From Maribacter antarcticus DSM 21422 (GTDB lineage: Bacteria > Bacteroidota > Bacteroidia > Flavobacteriales > Flavobacteriaceae): DNA of 64,000 bases. A model generated the notes under the pieces. That model was not told the origin of the DNA and did no database searches. It worked only from the letters and a program-made list of their open reading frames with translations. The first letter of the stretch is position 1. Every line of letters starts with the position of its first letter. Both the position numbers and the translations under genes were made by a program. Shown here one piece after another: positions 9,717 through 19,326 of this stretch. Location of the stretch: assembly GCF_000621125.1 (NCBI RefSeq), contig NZ_KK211215.1, positions 37,380-101,379 of the forward strand, given 5' to 3'.

Positions 9717-10645
9717 TCTTTATAAATAGCCGTTGCTTCTTGACCAGAAGATGTTTTGAAACCTCTATACATTCCCTCGGTATTAAAAGGCATGGCTATG
9801 GTTCCGTTGGCATCAATAGCAATGAGTCCACCATCACCCCCTAAGTTTACCATTCTTTTTAAAATGACTTCGTCCGTGGCCTCTTGCAGCGAATAATTTT
9901 TATATTCCATAAGGCAGGAAACATCATAAGCGGTTACGCCGCGTATAAAAAATTCACCACTACCTGTGCAAGATACCGCGCAGGTTTTGTTGTTGGCATA
10001 GGTTCCTGACCCTATCATGGAACTATCGCCAATTCTACCAAATTTTTTATTGGTCATACCGCCGGTTGATGTCGCAGCCGAAATCGTACCATTGCGGTCC
10101 TTGGCTACGGCGCCAACGGTACCGAATTTATGATTCTTTTTTGTAGAATGGTCCAATTGAAAGCTGTCCGTTCCTTTAATTTGTTGCCATTGTTCATAGC
10201 GAAGGGCATCATAAAAATAACTAGCATCTTTTAAGGTGTAGCCTAGGCTTATGGCAAAGTCCATCGCACCTTTACCTGCCAGAAAAACATGTTCGCTTTT
10301 TTCCATAATGTCCCGAGCCAAACAAATTGGATTTTTTATACCGGTAATTAAGGAAACACCACCAGCGTGCAATGTGGCACCTTCCATGATGGCAGCATCC
10401 ATTTCATGCGTACCTTCCGCTGTAAATACACTTCCTTTACCCGCGTTAAACAGGGTAGAGTTTTCTAAAAATACAACTGCTTTTTCAACGGCATCTACGG
10501 AAGAACCTCCTTGTGCTAAACAGTCGTAGGCTGTGTCCAAAGCCTTTTGTAAGGTGCTTTTGTATGCTATTTCTTTATCGGGTGTCATCGTGCCTTTCAC
10601 TAAAGTGCCGGCGCCACCATGTATGGCAATAGAAAAGTTGTCCAT
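9713..10645 (-). CDS. iaaA: Isoaspartyl peptidase / L-asparaginase (Ntn hydrolase)
   Basis: 310 aa plant-type asparaginase that hydrolyses isoaspartyl dipeptides; beside cphA/cphB the natural substrate is beta-Asp-Arg released from cyanophycin. Autocleavage and the nucleophile Thr176 are marked by KFGTVGAVA, followed by STGGMTNKKFGRIGDSSMIGSGTYA, and the N-terminus has the conserved SIAIHGGAGT. I chose the ATG at 10645: it forms TAATG with the stop of the upstream gene, giving one-base overlap and translational coupling, and the protein begins at the conserved motif. A longer frame to 10726 merely runs into the ypdA coding sequence. No signal peptide with this start. Confidence 0.93.
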   Translation of the reverse strand: MDNFSIAIHGGAGTLVKGTMTPDKEIAYKSTLQKALDTAYDCLAQGGSSVDAVEKAVVFLENSTLFNAGKGSVFTAEGTHEMDAAIMEGATLHAGGVSLITGIKNPICLARDIMEKSEHVFLAGKGAMDFAISLGYTLKDASYFYDALRYEQWQQIKGTDSFQLDHSTKKNHKFGTVGAVAKDRNGTISAATSTGGMTNKKFGRIGDSSMIGSGTYANNKTCAVSCTGSGEFFIRGVTAYDVSCLMEYKNYSLQEATDEVILKRMVNLGGDGGLIAIDANGTIAMPFNTEGMYRGFKTSSGQEATAIYKD

Positions 10646-11625
10646 TAGTTTTTGGTGTTTTTTACTCCTGTAATAATATTCTTCATAATCATTTTCGCAT
10701 GCACTCTGGAATTTTCTATAAACCATTTATGCGTTTCCATGCCGCCGCAGATAACACCGGCAAGATAGAGCCCTGCTACATTACTTTCCATGGTTTCTAA
10801 ATTATACTGGGGTAAGCGTTTTTTATCATCACTTAGCGTAACGCCTAAATGCTGTAAAAACTTAAAGTTAGGGGTGTAACCTGTTAGGGCAAGAACAAAA
10901 TCGTTTTCAAGGTTGATGGTGCCTTCTGATGTATTTATAAGTATTTCCTCTTGGGTAATTTCTTTAACGGTACTGTTGTAATAGGCTTTAATGCTTCCTT
11001 CTTTAATACGATTGATAATATCTGGTCGTACCCAGTACTTTACCCGTTGTCCTACTTCGGGTCCTCTAATGATTAGGCTTACTTCCGCTCCTTTACGATA
11101 GCATTCCAATGCCGCATCGATAGCGGAATTACTGGCACCAACAACCGCTAATTTTTGGCCTGCATAATAATGTGGATTATTGTAGTAATGAGATACTTTT
11201 TCTAAGGCTTCTCCCGGCACATTTATCGTGTTGGGGATATCGTAAAACCCAGTAGCGATAACTACATTTGATACGGTGTAGCGGTGCTTTGTGGTTTGAA
11301 CTTGAAAGCCTTGATCTGCTTTTATAATGCTTTCAACTTTTTCAAATAGTCTAATATGTAGCTTATTGGAGGTGACGATTCGCCTGTAATATTCCAAGGC
11401 TTCGTCCCGTTTTGGTTTTGCCTCAGTACTGATAAAGGGTATCTCATCAATTTCCAGCTTTTCCGAAGAGGAGAAAAACTGCATATTTGCTGGATAGTGG
11501 AAAAGTGAGTTAACAATAGGGCCTTTTTCTATAATCACATAGTTAAGGCCTTTTTTATGCGCCTCTAATCCGCATGCGATGCCTATGGGCCCTCCTCCAA
11601 CAATAATAACGTCTAACTGTTCCAT
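10645..11625 (-). CDS. ypdA: YpdA-type NAD(P)-dependent disulfide reductase (putative bacillithiol disulfide reductase)
   Basis: 326 aa flavoprotein of the pyridine nucleotide-disulfide oxidoreductase superfamily. The FAD Rossmann motif is at the N-terminus (VIIVGGGPIGIACG), the NAD(P) Rossmann motif in the middle (LAVVGASNSAIDAALEC), and a C-terminal FAD segment reads VAGLYLAGVICGG. The redox CxxC of thioredoxin reductases is absent, as in the YpdA family. YpdA reduces bacillithiol disulfide in Firmicutes and is found in bacillithiol-making Bacteroidota; the exact substrate here is inferred. Coupled by TAATG junctions to rpe upstream and iaaA downstream. Confidence 0.85.
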   Translation of the reverse strand: MEQLDVIIVGGGPIGIACGLEAHKKGLNYVIIEKGPIVNSLFHYPANMQFFSSSEKLEIDEIPFISTEAKPKRDEALEYYRRIVTSNKLHIRLFEKVESIIKADQGFQVQTTKHRYTVSNVVIATGFYDIPNTINVPGEALEKVSHYYNNPHYYAGQKLAVVGASNSAIDAALECYRKGAEVSLIIRGPEVGQRVKYWVRPDIINRIKEGSIKAYYNSTVKEITQEEILINTSEGTINLENDFVLALTGYTPNFKFLQHLGVTLSDDKKRLPQYNLETMESNVAGLYLAGVICGGMETHKWFIENSRVHAKMIMKNIITGVKNTKN

Positions 11626-12275
11626 TATCCTTTTAAGCTTTTTATGGTTGCTTTAGGGTCTTCGCTCTTAAAAACGAAACTTCCGGCCACAAGTACATCG
11701 GCTCCTGCTGCTATTAAATCGGTTGCATTTGCCGAAGAAACGCCACCATCAACTTCTATTAAGGCAGCACTCCCATTTTCGGTAATGAGGGATTTAAGAC
11801 CTTTTACCTTAGCAAAGGTGTTGGGTATAAAAGATTGGCCACCAAAACCGGGGTTTACACTCATCACGCAGACCAAATCGACATCTTGGATAACGTTTTC
11901 AAGTAGTTGTACGGAGGTATGCGGGTTTAACGCCACTCCTGCTTTCATACCGGCTGCCTTTATAGCTTGTACCGTTCTATGTAAATGGGTACAGGCTTCA
12001 TAATGCACGGTTAGGTAAGTCGCCCCTAAAGCTGCAAATTTGGCTATATAGCGATCTGGATCTACAATCATTAAATGCACGTCCAAAGGTTTCGTCGCAT
12101 GCTTTTGAATGGCCTTTATAACGGGCATTCCGTAGGAAATATTAGGCACAAAAACACCATCCATCACATCAATATGATGCCAGTCCGCTTCGCTCTGGTT
12201 TACCAGTTCTACATCACGTTGTAAATTCCCAAAATCCGCTGCAAGAAGTGAAGGGGCTATTTTTATTTTTTGCAT
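11625..12275 (-). CDS. rpe: Ribulose-phosphate 3-epimerase
   Basis: 216 aa TIM-barrel enzyme interconverting ribulose 5-phosphate and xylulose 5-phosphate (pentose phosphate/Calvin route). Signature segments are intact: IAPSLLAADFGNL at the N-terminus, HIDVMDGVFVPNISYG (metal-binding His/Asp), PLDVHLMI, VMSVNPGFGGQSFI and EVDGGV. Normal length. First gene of a tightly coupled operon with ypdA and iaaA (stop and start share one base). Confidence 0.97.
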   Translation of the reverse strand: MQKIKIAPSLLAADFGNLQRDVELVNQSEADWHHIDVMDGVFVPNISYGMPVIKAIQKHATKPLDVHLMIVDPDRYIAKFAALGATYLTVHYEACTHLHRTVQAIKAAGMKAGVALNPHTSVQLLENVIQDVDLVCVMSVNPGFGGQSFIPNTFAKVKGLKSLITENGSAALIEVDGGVSSANATDLIAAGADVLVAGSFVFKSEDPKATIKSLKG

Positions 12276-12300
12276 TTTGTCAAGTCTAAAAATATATATG

Positions 12301-12308
12301 CAAAAGTA
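12301..12308 (-). promoter_or_regulatory. Flavobacterial -7 box (TACTTTTG) for the rpe operon
   Basis: TAnnTTTG match on the minus strand, 26 bp upstream of the rpe ATG and after the preceding lipoprotein gene. No clear -33 TTG seen. Confidence 0.45.
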
Positions 12309-12351
12309 GTGATTTGAGTTTTTCCGGTACTTTTAAAAAGCCCCTATAGCT

Positions 12352-13320
12352 TTATTTTTCAAAATATTGAATAAGGTCACTTTCAGCCGCAATATATCCG
12401 AAGGTGCTCCAAGATGATCGACCTACTATTTCATTCATGATTTCGGCTGATTTTTCTTTTTCATTATTATATAAATACCAACTGGCGAGGCCATATGATA
12501 CGGCATCATTTGAGGGGCTCTCAGTATCTGTTTGCAGTAAAGAATCTGTTGGGATAAGCCCTTTATATAATTTACATAAGTCATGATAACTTTGGTTTTC
12601 AATGATATCCATTTGCATATTAATTGGTTTCAAAAGGGTGTTGGCCAAGTTTTTATTGCCTAAGCGCCGTTGAATCATATAGAGCCAATGCGTACTTGAA
12701 ACGATATTATCTGGGAGCGATCCTGCCTGCCTGCATTTTAGATAAGCGTCAAAGGCTTTCTCATAGTCGTGTTTGAGGTAGTAAGCAAGCCCTAAGTGAT
12801 ACCAAATATTACCATGTAATGTACTTACTGGAATATTCTGTGCATTGGGCATGCCGTCGGGTTCTATTTCATTTTCGTTGCCCTGAATCAGCTGTCCTGC
12901 TTTTTCGAAATCGGCAATGGCTTCATCGAATCTGCGTATCGAAATATAGCGATGACCGCGATGCCTGTATAACCGTGGTTCATCAGGGTATTTTTTAATA
13001 CCCATGGTATAAATAGCAATGGCATCATCATAGAGGCCTAAATAGGCAGTTCTTCTTCCAAACCAAATGATGGCATCTTTGTCATTTGAATTTACTTCAT
13101 AGTCCCTCTTTGCTTCATTATATAGCTTACGCAATTTATCCGAAGGTTCTGAAATCAAATAGTTCTTACCTAAGGGTGTGGTAAAAGATAGCGGTTTATC
13201 TGCTTTTGTCTTTTCTATTGGCTGCGCTTCTTTTATATCGTGCTTACAGCCGCTGCATACGATAAAGGATGTAAAAAGAACTGTTAAAATAAATTTTAAA
13301 CTTTTTTTCGGTATGTTCAT
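12352..13320 (-). CDS. TPR-repeat lipoprotein
   Basis: 322 aa exported lipoprotein; SPII signal with Cys25 (VCSGC). Two to three TPR units lie at about residues 75-150 (AIIWFGRRTAYLGLYDDAI, AIYTMGIKKYPDEPRLYRH, RHRGHRYISIRRFDEAIADF) and another at about 180-210 (WYHLGLAYYLKHDYEKAFD), so a protein-binding scaffold in the periplasm or outer membrane is likely. Start chosen at 13320: it is followed by a proper signal peptide and leaves a 10-bp gap to the upstream VPS10 gene, whereas the longer frame to 13362 would overlap it. Specific role unknown; operon with two large exported proteins suggests a shared extracellular substrate. Confidence 0.85.
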   Translation of the reverse strand: MNIPKKSLKFILTVLFTSFIVCSGCKHDIKEAQPIEKTKADKPLSFTTPLGKNYLISEPSDKLRKLYNEAKRDYEVNSNDKDAIIWFGRRTAYLGLYDDAIAIYTMGIKKYPDEPRLYRHRGHRYISIRRFDEAIADFEKAGQLIQGNENEIEPDGMPNAQNIPVSTLHGNIWYHLGLAYYLKHDYEKAFDAYLKCRQAGSLPDNIVSSTHWLYMIQRRLGNKNLANTLLKPINMQMDIIENQSYHDLCKLYKGLIPTDSLLQTDTESPSNDAVSYGLASWYLYNNEKEKSAEIMNEIVGRSSWSTFGYIAAESDLIQYFEK

Positions 13321-13330
13321 CTGTTTGAAC

Positions 13331-16300
13331 TTATTTAGACGCTTCAATTTCTGCACTGCCAATATTCTTTAAAGCGGTATTTACTTTGGGAAGACCTTCT
13401 TTCATTATCGTTTTAAGATTAGCCAGATGTTGGTCTAGTTCTGCCGTTAGCTCTTTGAATACCTTATAGGCGCCATCCGTAGGTTTAGCATCACCGTTTT
13501 CCACACTTCTTCTAAGCGAAGCCAATCGATTGTTCAACTTTATGGGGAAATTTAAAGGATCCTGATTGGATTGATTTTTTACTTGGTATAGCTCCTCCTC
13601 AATTACTGAAATTTCGGTTAGGAAAGGGGTCATGGTTTTCTTCCAGTCTCCACTCTCAATTTTTTCTTTGGTTGCTGCCAACTGTTTTTTCATTTCCCTG
13701 ATTTCAATAACCGTACGATTTGCCTTATCGGTTTTTTTCATAATGTCTTTGGATAATTGAAATTGCTCATCCAAATGTGCTTTAGTAATGCCTTTTAAAT
13801 TTGGGTCTAGTTCGATAGCAAAGTTATCTGTTTTTTCATAGTCAGGGGTTTTGATACGTATTTGATAGTCACCTAAAGGTGCTTTTGGTCCTCTAGTAGG
13901 TTGTGCACTCCATATAATCATCCCTTCAAAATCGGTAGCTCCTGGATAGCGTAAATCCCAAGTGAACGTATTTAGCCCTTTTGCCGTGGTAGGTTTGGAA
14001 GAGCCTCCTTTTTTCCACCAAGGGAGGTCAGGGTCTTCTTCGTACTTGGGCTTACTACCTGTAAACGTGTTTATGAGATTGCCCTCGGCATCCAAAACTT
14101 CAAATGTGATGGTATCCAATTCTTGCTTTAGGTAGTATTGAATCTTTGCATCCGAAATACCCCTTATGGCATTGGAGGGCTTGAACAATACTGCGGATTC
14201 AGCGTTCATTTCTTCTTGGTATTGTCGTAAGGGATGAATGTCATCCAAAATCCAAAACCCCCGACCGTGTGTTCCCAATACAACATCATTGTCTTTAATT
14301 ACGAGGTCTCTAATTGGTGTATCAGGAAGCTTTAATTGAAGCGGTTGCCATACGTCTCCATCATTGGAAGAAAAATAAACCCCGTGTTCGGTACCCAAGA
14401 ATAAAAGTCCTTGTTTCATTGGGTCTTCCCGCACGGCTCGGGCAAAATGACCATCCGCAATGCCGTTAATAATCTTCGTCCATGTTTTGCCGTAATCATG
14501 TGTTTTGAAAACATAGGGTTGACGGTCATCTACTTGGTAACGGTTTGCGGCGACGAAGAGTGTCCCTGGTCTGTGCAAAGACTCCTCTATGATACTGACA
14601 CGAGAAAATTTCGGAAGTTCAGTAGGTGTTATATCTGACCAATTCGTTCCACCATCTCTGGTAATGTGAATTTTCCCATCGTCAGAACCTGCCCATATCG
14701 TATTGATATCATGGGATGAGGGTGCTAGGGCAAAAACAGTAGCATAGATTTCCGGTCCGTTCATGTCCATCGTAATAACCCCACCAGTTTTTCCTAAGGT
14801 ACTTGGGTCTGCATAGGTAAGGTCTGGACTTATTTTTTCCCAAGATTGCCCGTCGTTGGTCGTTTTCCATACGTGTTGTGAGCAAGTGTACATTACCTTG
14901 GAATCTTGTGGTGCGAACATAATAGGGAAGGTCCATTGCCATCGTTCTGGTAGGGCACTAGCAGGCTCTCCTGAGAAGAAGCGCGGGTAGACTTGAATGT
15001 CTCTGGTTTGCCCATTGCTTCGGTCATAACGGGTCAATAGTGCTCCTTGGCTACCGGCGTAAAAAATATCTTTATCTATGGGATGTTGTGTAATCCAACC
15101 GCTTTCCCCACCACCAACGGGATAATACCATCCGTGGTTAGGTCCTCTTGCCTGTTTGTGTTCCCAACCCTCGCTAGGCACTGCTACTGTGCTATTATCC
15201 TGTTGTGCCCCTGCCACGTGGTAGGGAACATCACTCGTTGCCATTACGTGGTACAATTGCGTGGTAATGTAATCTTGCTCCGTCCAGCTTTTTCCACCAT
15301 TGATGCTTACATTACCACCCCCATCATTGGAATTCACCATACGTTCAGGATTGTTGGGATCTATCCATAGGTCATGATTGTCGCCATGGGGCACCTTAAT
15401 CGTGGTATCGAAGGTTTTACCACCGTCGGTAGACTTATAGAAGCCAGTATTTAAACAATACACGGTTTCCCTGTCCTTTGGGTCGGCGTAAATTCTAGAA
15501 TAATAAAAAGCACGTTGTCTCAATTTACGTTCGTCATTGGTGCGTATCCATGTTTTTCCTGCATCATCGGAGCGAAACACACCGCCTTTGTTAGCTTCTA
15601 CAATGGCCCAGACTCTATTGGAATCTACGGGCGAAACGGTCACTCCGATTTTACCTATCGGGGGGGCTGGCATACCACTATTTTCGGTAAGGTCGTTCCA
15701 CGTTTCACCACCATCGGTAGACTTCCAAAGTTTGCTGTCGCCACCGCCGCCCCACATTTTCCAAGCTTTACGCTGTACCTCCCAGGTGGTTGCATATACT
15801 ACTTGTGGATTGTTTTGGTCAATAATCAAATCTACGGCACCTGCCTTATCACTTACATACAATACTTTTTTCCAGTTCTTACCACCATCCGTACTTTTAA
15901 AAACACCGCGTTCGGCATTGTCACCATAGGGGTGGCCCAAAGCTGCTACATACACAATATCGGCATTGGTGGGGTGAATGCGTATCCGTGCCACTGCTTG
16001 GGTTTCCTTTAAGCCCATATGTTCCCAGTTTTCACCGCTATCCGTGCTTTTGTAGACACCATCACCTTGGGTTATACTACCGCGCAACTGTACTTCGCCC
16101 ATTCCAATATACACAATATCTGGATTTGACTCTGCTACGGCTACCGCACCAACGGATGAGCTGGTTAATTGTCCGTCAGTTATCGGTTTCCATTCGGTAC
16201 CGCCATCTACAGTTTTCCAAAGTCCGCCACCTGTGGCACCAAAATAATATTCATTGGGTCGCGAAGGGCTACCTGCGCAACCAAGGGAGCGTCCTCCTCT

Positions 16301-16456
16301 TAATGGGCCAATGTTTCGCCATTCCAATCCTTCATAGAAGGAAGTGGGCATAATTTTGTTGGAATTACCGTTTTGGGGGTCGGTAGTCGTTTGGCCGTGC
16401 CCAATGCATCCTATCATAAATGCAATAAAAGTCAATAGTTGTGCTGCTGTTTTCAT
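13331..16456 (-). CDS. Secreted VPS10/BNR (Asp-box) repeat protein, glycosyl-hydrolase-like
   Basis: 1041 aa protein with an N-terminal signal peptide (to about residue 21, IGHGQ). The N-terminal two thirds form sortilin/VPS10-type beta-propellers with many Asp-boxes: FKSTDGGKNWKKV, WKSTDGGETWNDL, FRSDDAGKTWIRT, YKSTDGGKTFDT, ITRDGGTNWSDI, FKTHDYGKTWTKI. The C-terminal third contains a helical coiled-coil-like segment rich in Lys/Glu. Often annotated as 'glycosyl hydrolase' or 'VPS10 domain-containing protein'; no catalytic residues can be assigned, so activity is unproven. It follows the haem/propeller lipoprotein gene by 28 bp and precedes the TPR lipoprotein by 10 bp. Confidence 0.9.
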   Translation of the reverse strand: MKTAAQLLTFIAFMIGCIGHGQTTTDPQNGNSNKIMPTSFYEGLEWRNIGPLRGGRSLGCAGSPSRPNEYYFGATGGGLWKTVDGGTEWKPITDGQLTSSSVGAVAVAESNPDIVYIGMGEVQLRGSITQGDGVYKSTDSGENWEHMGLKETQAVARIRIHPTNADIVYVAALGHPYGDNAERGVFKSTDGGKNWKKVLYVSDKAGAVDLIIDQNNPQVVYATTWEVQRKAWKMWGGGGDSKLWKSTDGGETWNDLTENSGMPAPPIGKIGVTVSPVDSNRVWAIVEANKGGVFRSDDAGKTWIRTNDERKLRQRAFYYSRIYADPKDRETVYCLNTGFYKSTDGGKTFDTTIKVPHGDNHDLWIDPNNPERMVNSNDGGGNVSINGGKSWTEQDYITTQLYHVMATSDVPYHVAGAQQDNSTVAVPSEGWEHKQARGPNHGWYYPVGGGESGWITQHPIDKDIFYAGSQGALLTRYDRSNGQTRDIQVYPRFFSGEPASALPERWQWTFPIMFAPQDSKVMYTCSQHVWKTTNDGQSWEKISPDLTYADPSTLGKTGGVITMDMNGPEIYATVFALAPSSHDINTIWAGSDDGKIHITRDGGTNWSDITPTELPKFSRVSIIEESLHRPGTLFVAANRYQVDDRQPYVFKTHDYGKTWTKIINGIADGHFARAVREDPMKQGLLFLGTEHGVYFSSNDGDVWQPLQLKLPDTPIRDLVIKDNDVVLGTHGRGFWILDDIHPLRQYQEEMNAESAVLFKPSNAIRGISDAKIQYYLKQELDTITFEVLDAEGNLINTFTGSKPKYEEDPDLPWWKKGGSSKPTTAKGLNTFTWDLRYPGATDFEGMIIWSAQPTRGPKAPLGDYQIRIKTPDYEKTDNFAIELDPNLKGITKAHLDEQFQLSKDIMKKTDKANRTVIEIREMKKQLAATKEKIESGDWKKTMTPFLTEISVIEEELYQVKNQSNQDPLNFPIKLNNRLASLRRSVENGDAKPTDGAYKVFKELTAELDQHLANLKTIMKEGLPKVNTALKNIGSAEIEASK

Positions 16457-16484
16457 TTCGTATTTGATTTAAATGCTTGTTATA

Positions 16485-19124
16485 TCAGTTTTGTTGTGTA
16501 AAGACCTCGTGGTCCTTACTGCCGCCTGCCTGTAAATAGGCAAATAGGTCTTTAATTTCTTTAGCGTTCAGGCGGTTTAAAAGCCCTGACGGCATTGGGG
16601 ATAGGGGAGATGCTTCCCTTTTGTCAACCTTTTCTTTTAAAACCTTAAAGGCATAACTATCATTGAAAGGGTTAGGCATCACTGTCACGGTATCATCAGT
16701 TTCGGATTTTATGCGACCCGACACTTTTTTACCGTCTTTTAAATGGAACAAGGTATTGGCATATTGGTCTGATATTTCATCATTTGGGCTGTAGGTAGCG
16801 AACAACATTTCGTAATTATTGAATTTGGTATGGGCCTGGGTCAGATCTGGCCCTACCGCTGCGCCTTCGCCTCGAATCCTATGACATAAAATACACATAC
16901 CCGCTTGAAAAGCACGCTGTCCTTTTTCAAAATTCACCTTATAATCTGCAAGTTCGGCGCCCCAGACCACACTACCTATTTCGTTGGCGCTGTATTGTTG
17001 CCCCGGCCCAATTGGTGCTGGTAAATCTGCAACAGCACTTTCGGGCGAATAGACTCCGGATAATTCCTGAAAGTACTCCTTTTTACTATCGGGAACGTGT
17101 ATCATAGCCGCCAGACGAATATTTTCCATTCCTGGCTTAAAACTTAGACCTCCCTTGGCATTAAGGACGTCGTAAAACCACTGAAAATAGGAGGCACGAG
17201 CCTCTTTTGTCCATCCCTTATCCGCATGACTGAGTAGTACCCCATAATAAATAGCTTCCGTAGGGGGCATTTTAGCGATGATTTCTCTAATCAGTGGTCC
17301 GTATTGCTCACTACGTTTTGTAATTGCTTCCGAAAGGAACTCACTTTTACCTGCAGTACCTTCTTCGGTATGGCGTTGTAATAATGCAACCAGTTCTTGG
17401 GTAATATTGTCAGCTTTTAAGTACAACAACAGTTGTGCTAATTCTCGATTGATATCGTTACTTGTATTGGGGAAAGAGGTTTTTAATTTTTTTACGGCTG
17501 CCTTTTTATCAGTATCATTCGGTTCGCCCATCCGAATAAAAAGTAATTGATAAGCACGGAGGAGATTCAATTGCTGCTCCATCGACTGATTTTGCAAGGG
17601 AATAGGTGCTAATTTTTTTAAAATTTTTGATTGTTGAGAGGCATCGCCTTGACGCGCTAAAGCAATACTTGCCTCTATAATTTTTTTAGGGTTCTTTTCT
17701 TCTAAGAATGTGCTAAACCATTGATTTATTGATTGGTGTTCTAGCGCAATACGGGCAGCATATCTAATAAAACGATCTTCATGGTCTAGATTAGACCAAG
17801 CTGTTTCAATAGCTTTTGGGGTTTGTTCTTTATGATATGTTTCAAGGCTATGACGTAATTCTCTTAGTTTACCTTCCTTAGCATAAGAAGATGTTTCTTT
17901 TTTTTGCTGATTCTCTCCAATATAACGTAGGCGAAACAAGCGGGAGTCTATTCTACGCCCGCCAGTGGCAAAATATAAATGCCCATCGGTACCGGCAATC
18001 ATATCAGTTAAAGGTAGGGGAGTGCCTGATAGAAACTCTCTTCGTTCTGCTGTATAGCTGCTTCCTTTTGCCTTTAAATCTGCAAAGTAAATAGTACCAA
18101 AACTCCAGTCCATCACAAAAAGGCCGTTCGAATACGTATCTGGAAAATTAAGTTCTTGTCCTGATAATACTGCTGTGGGTGAGCCTTGCTCTAGATTATG
18201 AACGGCAGGTAGGGCATCTGGGTAATAGGCTGGCCATTTTCCAGAACCAGTTCTCCAACCATATTCGCTACCGCTTGTTACATGGCATATTCTCGTAGGA
18301 CGATACCAAGGCATACCTATATCCCATTCCATGTCAGCGTCATAGGTAAAAAGTTCCCCATCTGCATTAAAAGCGATATCAAATGGATTTCGGTAGCCTG
18401 CGGAAATCAATTCCCATTCGGTCCCCTCCGGATTAAATTTACAGACCCAGCCTCCCGGTGCTTTAATATCATTAGCGTGCCCACGTGCATCCAAATAGGG
18501 TTCAAAAAGATTGTCCTCATCCCAGTTGTTAGGTATTCTACTATTTTCCTTTAGTTGATCCGGTACCGAGGTATGGTTACCCGCTATAAAATAGATTTCT
18601 TTCCCATCTGGTGCTAGTACAAAGCTGTGAGGTCCATGCTCCCCTGCGCCATCAAGCTTCAAGAGTATTTTCACGGTATCTAATGAGCCATCGGCATCGG
18701 TATCTGTAAGCCTGTAGATGCCACTGCCGTTTTTTACATCGTCTTGCCATCGTTTATTTACGGCTACATAAAGGCTATTATGAGCCCAAAGTAGTCCGTG
18801 TGCCTCCCCAATTTCTAAATTTAGAGGTTGTACGTCAACATTTTTTAGGGTCTCTCCTATTGCAGGTGCTTTGAAATAATAGATTTTACCATACTGATCG
18901 CAGGAATAGATCGTATTTCCAGTACCCCGTGCCATGGCAACCCATGATCCTTGATTATGTTCACTAGGTCGGTACAGTTCTTCTAATACAAAATCGGTAG
19001 GGATATTGAAATTTATTTCTTTCGAATTATCCATGGCAAGCTTCTCACTAGCATCATTTTTACAGGAAAAAAATAGGCATCCTAGTAGTAATAGGAGTAA
19101 GACGGCATATCGCATTGCTTTCAA
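16485..19124 (-). CDS. Lipoprotein with PQQ-dehydrogenase-like beta-propeller, HEAT-like region and cytochrome c domain
   Basis: 879 aa exported lipoprotein (SPII, Cys21 in FFSC). About residues 40-400 resemble the soluble-dehydrogenase propeller (GEHGPHSFVLAPDGKEIYF, ISAGYRNPFDIAFN, GSEYGWRTGSGKWPAYY). About 410-680 is helical with HEAT-like repeats. The C-terminus carries one c-type haem site, CILCHRIRGEGAAVGPDLT, followed by a region like the 'putative haem-binding domain' common in Planctomycetes and Bacteroidota (DGKKVSGRIKSETDDTVTV). Likely an outer-leaflet or periplasmic oxidoreductase acting on a sugar-type substrate and passing electrons through its own haem; substrate unknown. First gene of the three-gene operon. 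Confidence 0.85.
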   Translation of the reverse strand: MKAMRYAVLLLLLLGCLFFSCKNDASEKLAMDNSKEINFNIPTDFVLEELYRPSEHNQGSWVAMARGTGNTIYSCDQYGKIYYFKAPAIGETLKNVDVQPLNLEIGEAHGLLWAHNSLYVAVNKRWQDDVKNGSGIYRLTDTDADGSLDTVKILLKLDGAGEHGPHSFVLAPDGKEIYFIAGNHTSVPDQLKENSRIPNNWDEDNLFEPYLDARGHANDIKAPGGWVCKFNPEGTEWELISAGYRNPFDIAFNADGELFTYDADMEWDIGMPWYRPTRICHVTSGSEYGWRTGSGKWPAYYPDALPAVHNLEQGSPTAVLSGQELNFPDTYSNGLFVMDWSFGTIYFADLKAKGSSYTAERREFLSGTPLPLTDMIAGTDGHLYFATGGRRIDSRLFRLRYIGENQQKKETSSYAKEGKLRELRHSLETYHKEQTPKAIETAWSNLDHEDRFIRYAARIALEHQSINQWFSTFLEEKNPKKIIEASIALARQGDASQQSKILKKLAPIPLQNQSMEQQLNLLRAYQLLFIRMGEPNDTDKKAAVKKLKTSFPNTSNDINRELAQLLLYLKADNITQELVALLQRHTEEGTAGKSEFLSEAITKRSEQYGPLIREIIAKMPPTEAIYYGVLLSHADKGWTKEARASYFQWFYDVLNAKGGLSFKPGMENIRLAAMIHVPDSKKEYFQELSGVYSPESAVADLPAPIGPGQQYSANEIGSVVWGAELADYKVNFEKGQRAFQAGMCILCHRIRGEGAAVGPDLTQAHTKFNNYEMLFATYSPNDEISDQYANTLFHLKDGKKVSGRIKSETDDTVTVMPNPFNDSYAFKVLKEKVDKREASPLSPMPSGLLNRLNAKEIKDLFAYLQAGGSKDHEVFTQQN

Positions 19125-19326
19125 AAATAGTAATTTATTTAAAAATAATAAAAACTGAGGTAGGATACTTAAATTTTTAAGGTTGTCTGCGATGTGCTTA
19201 TACCGCCAAAATAGATTCTAGTTAGGCCATTGTACGAATTTCTGTAGAAAAAAGAACAGGTATGCGCTGTTTGCACAGATATAAAAGAAAAGAATACTGG
19301 TCTTTTTTTTTGGGGCTCACATGAGG

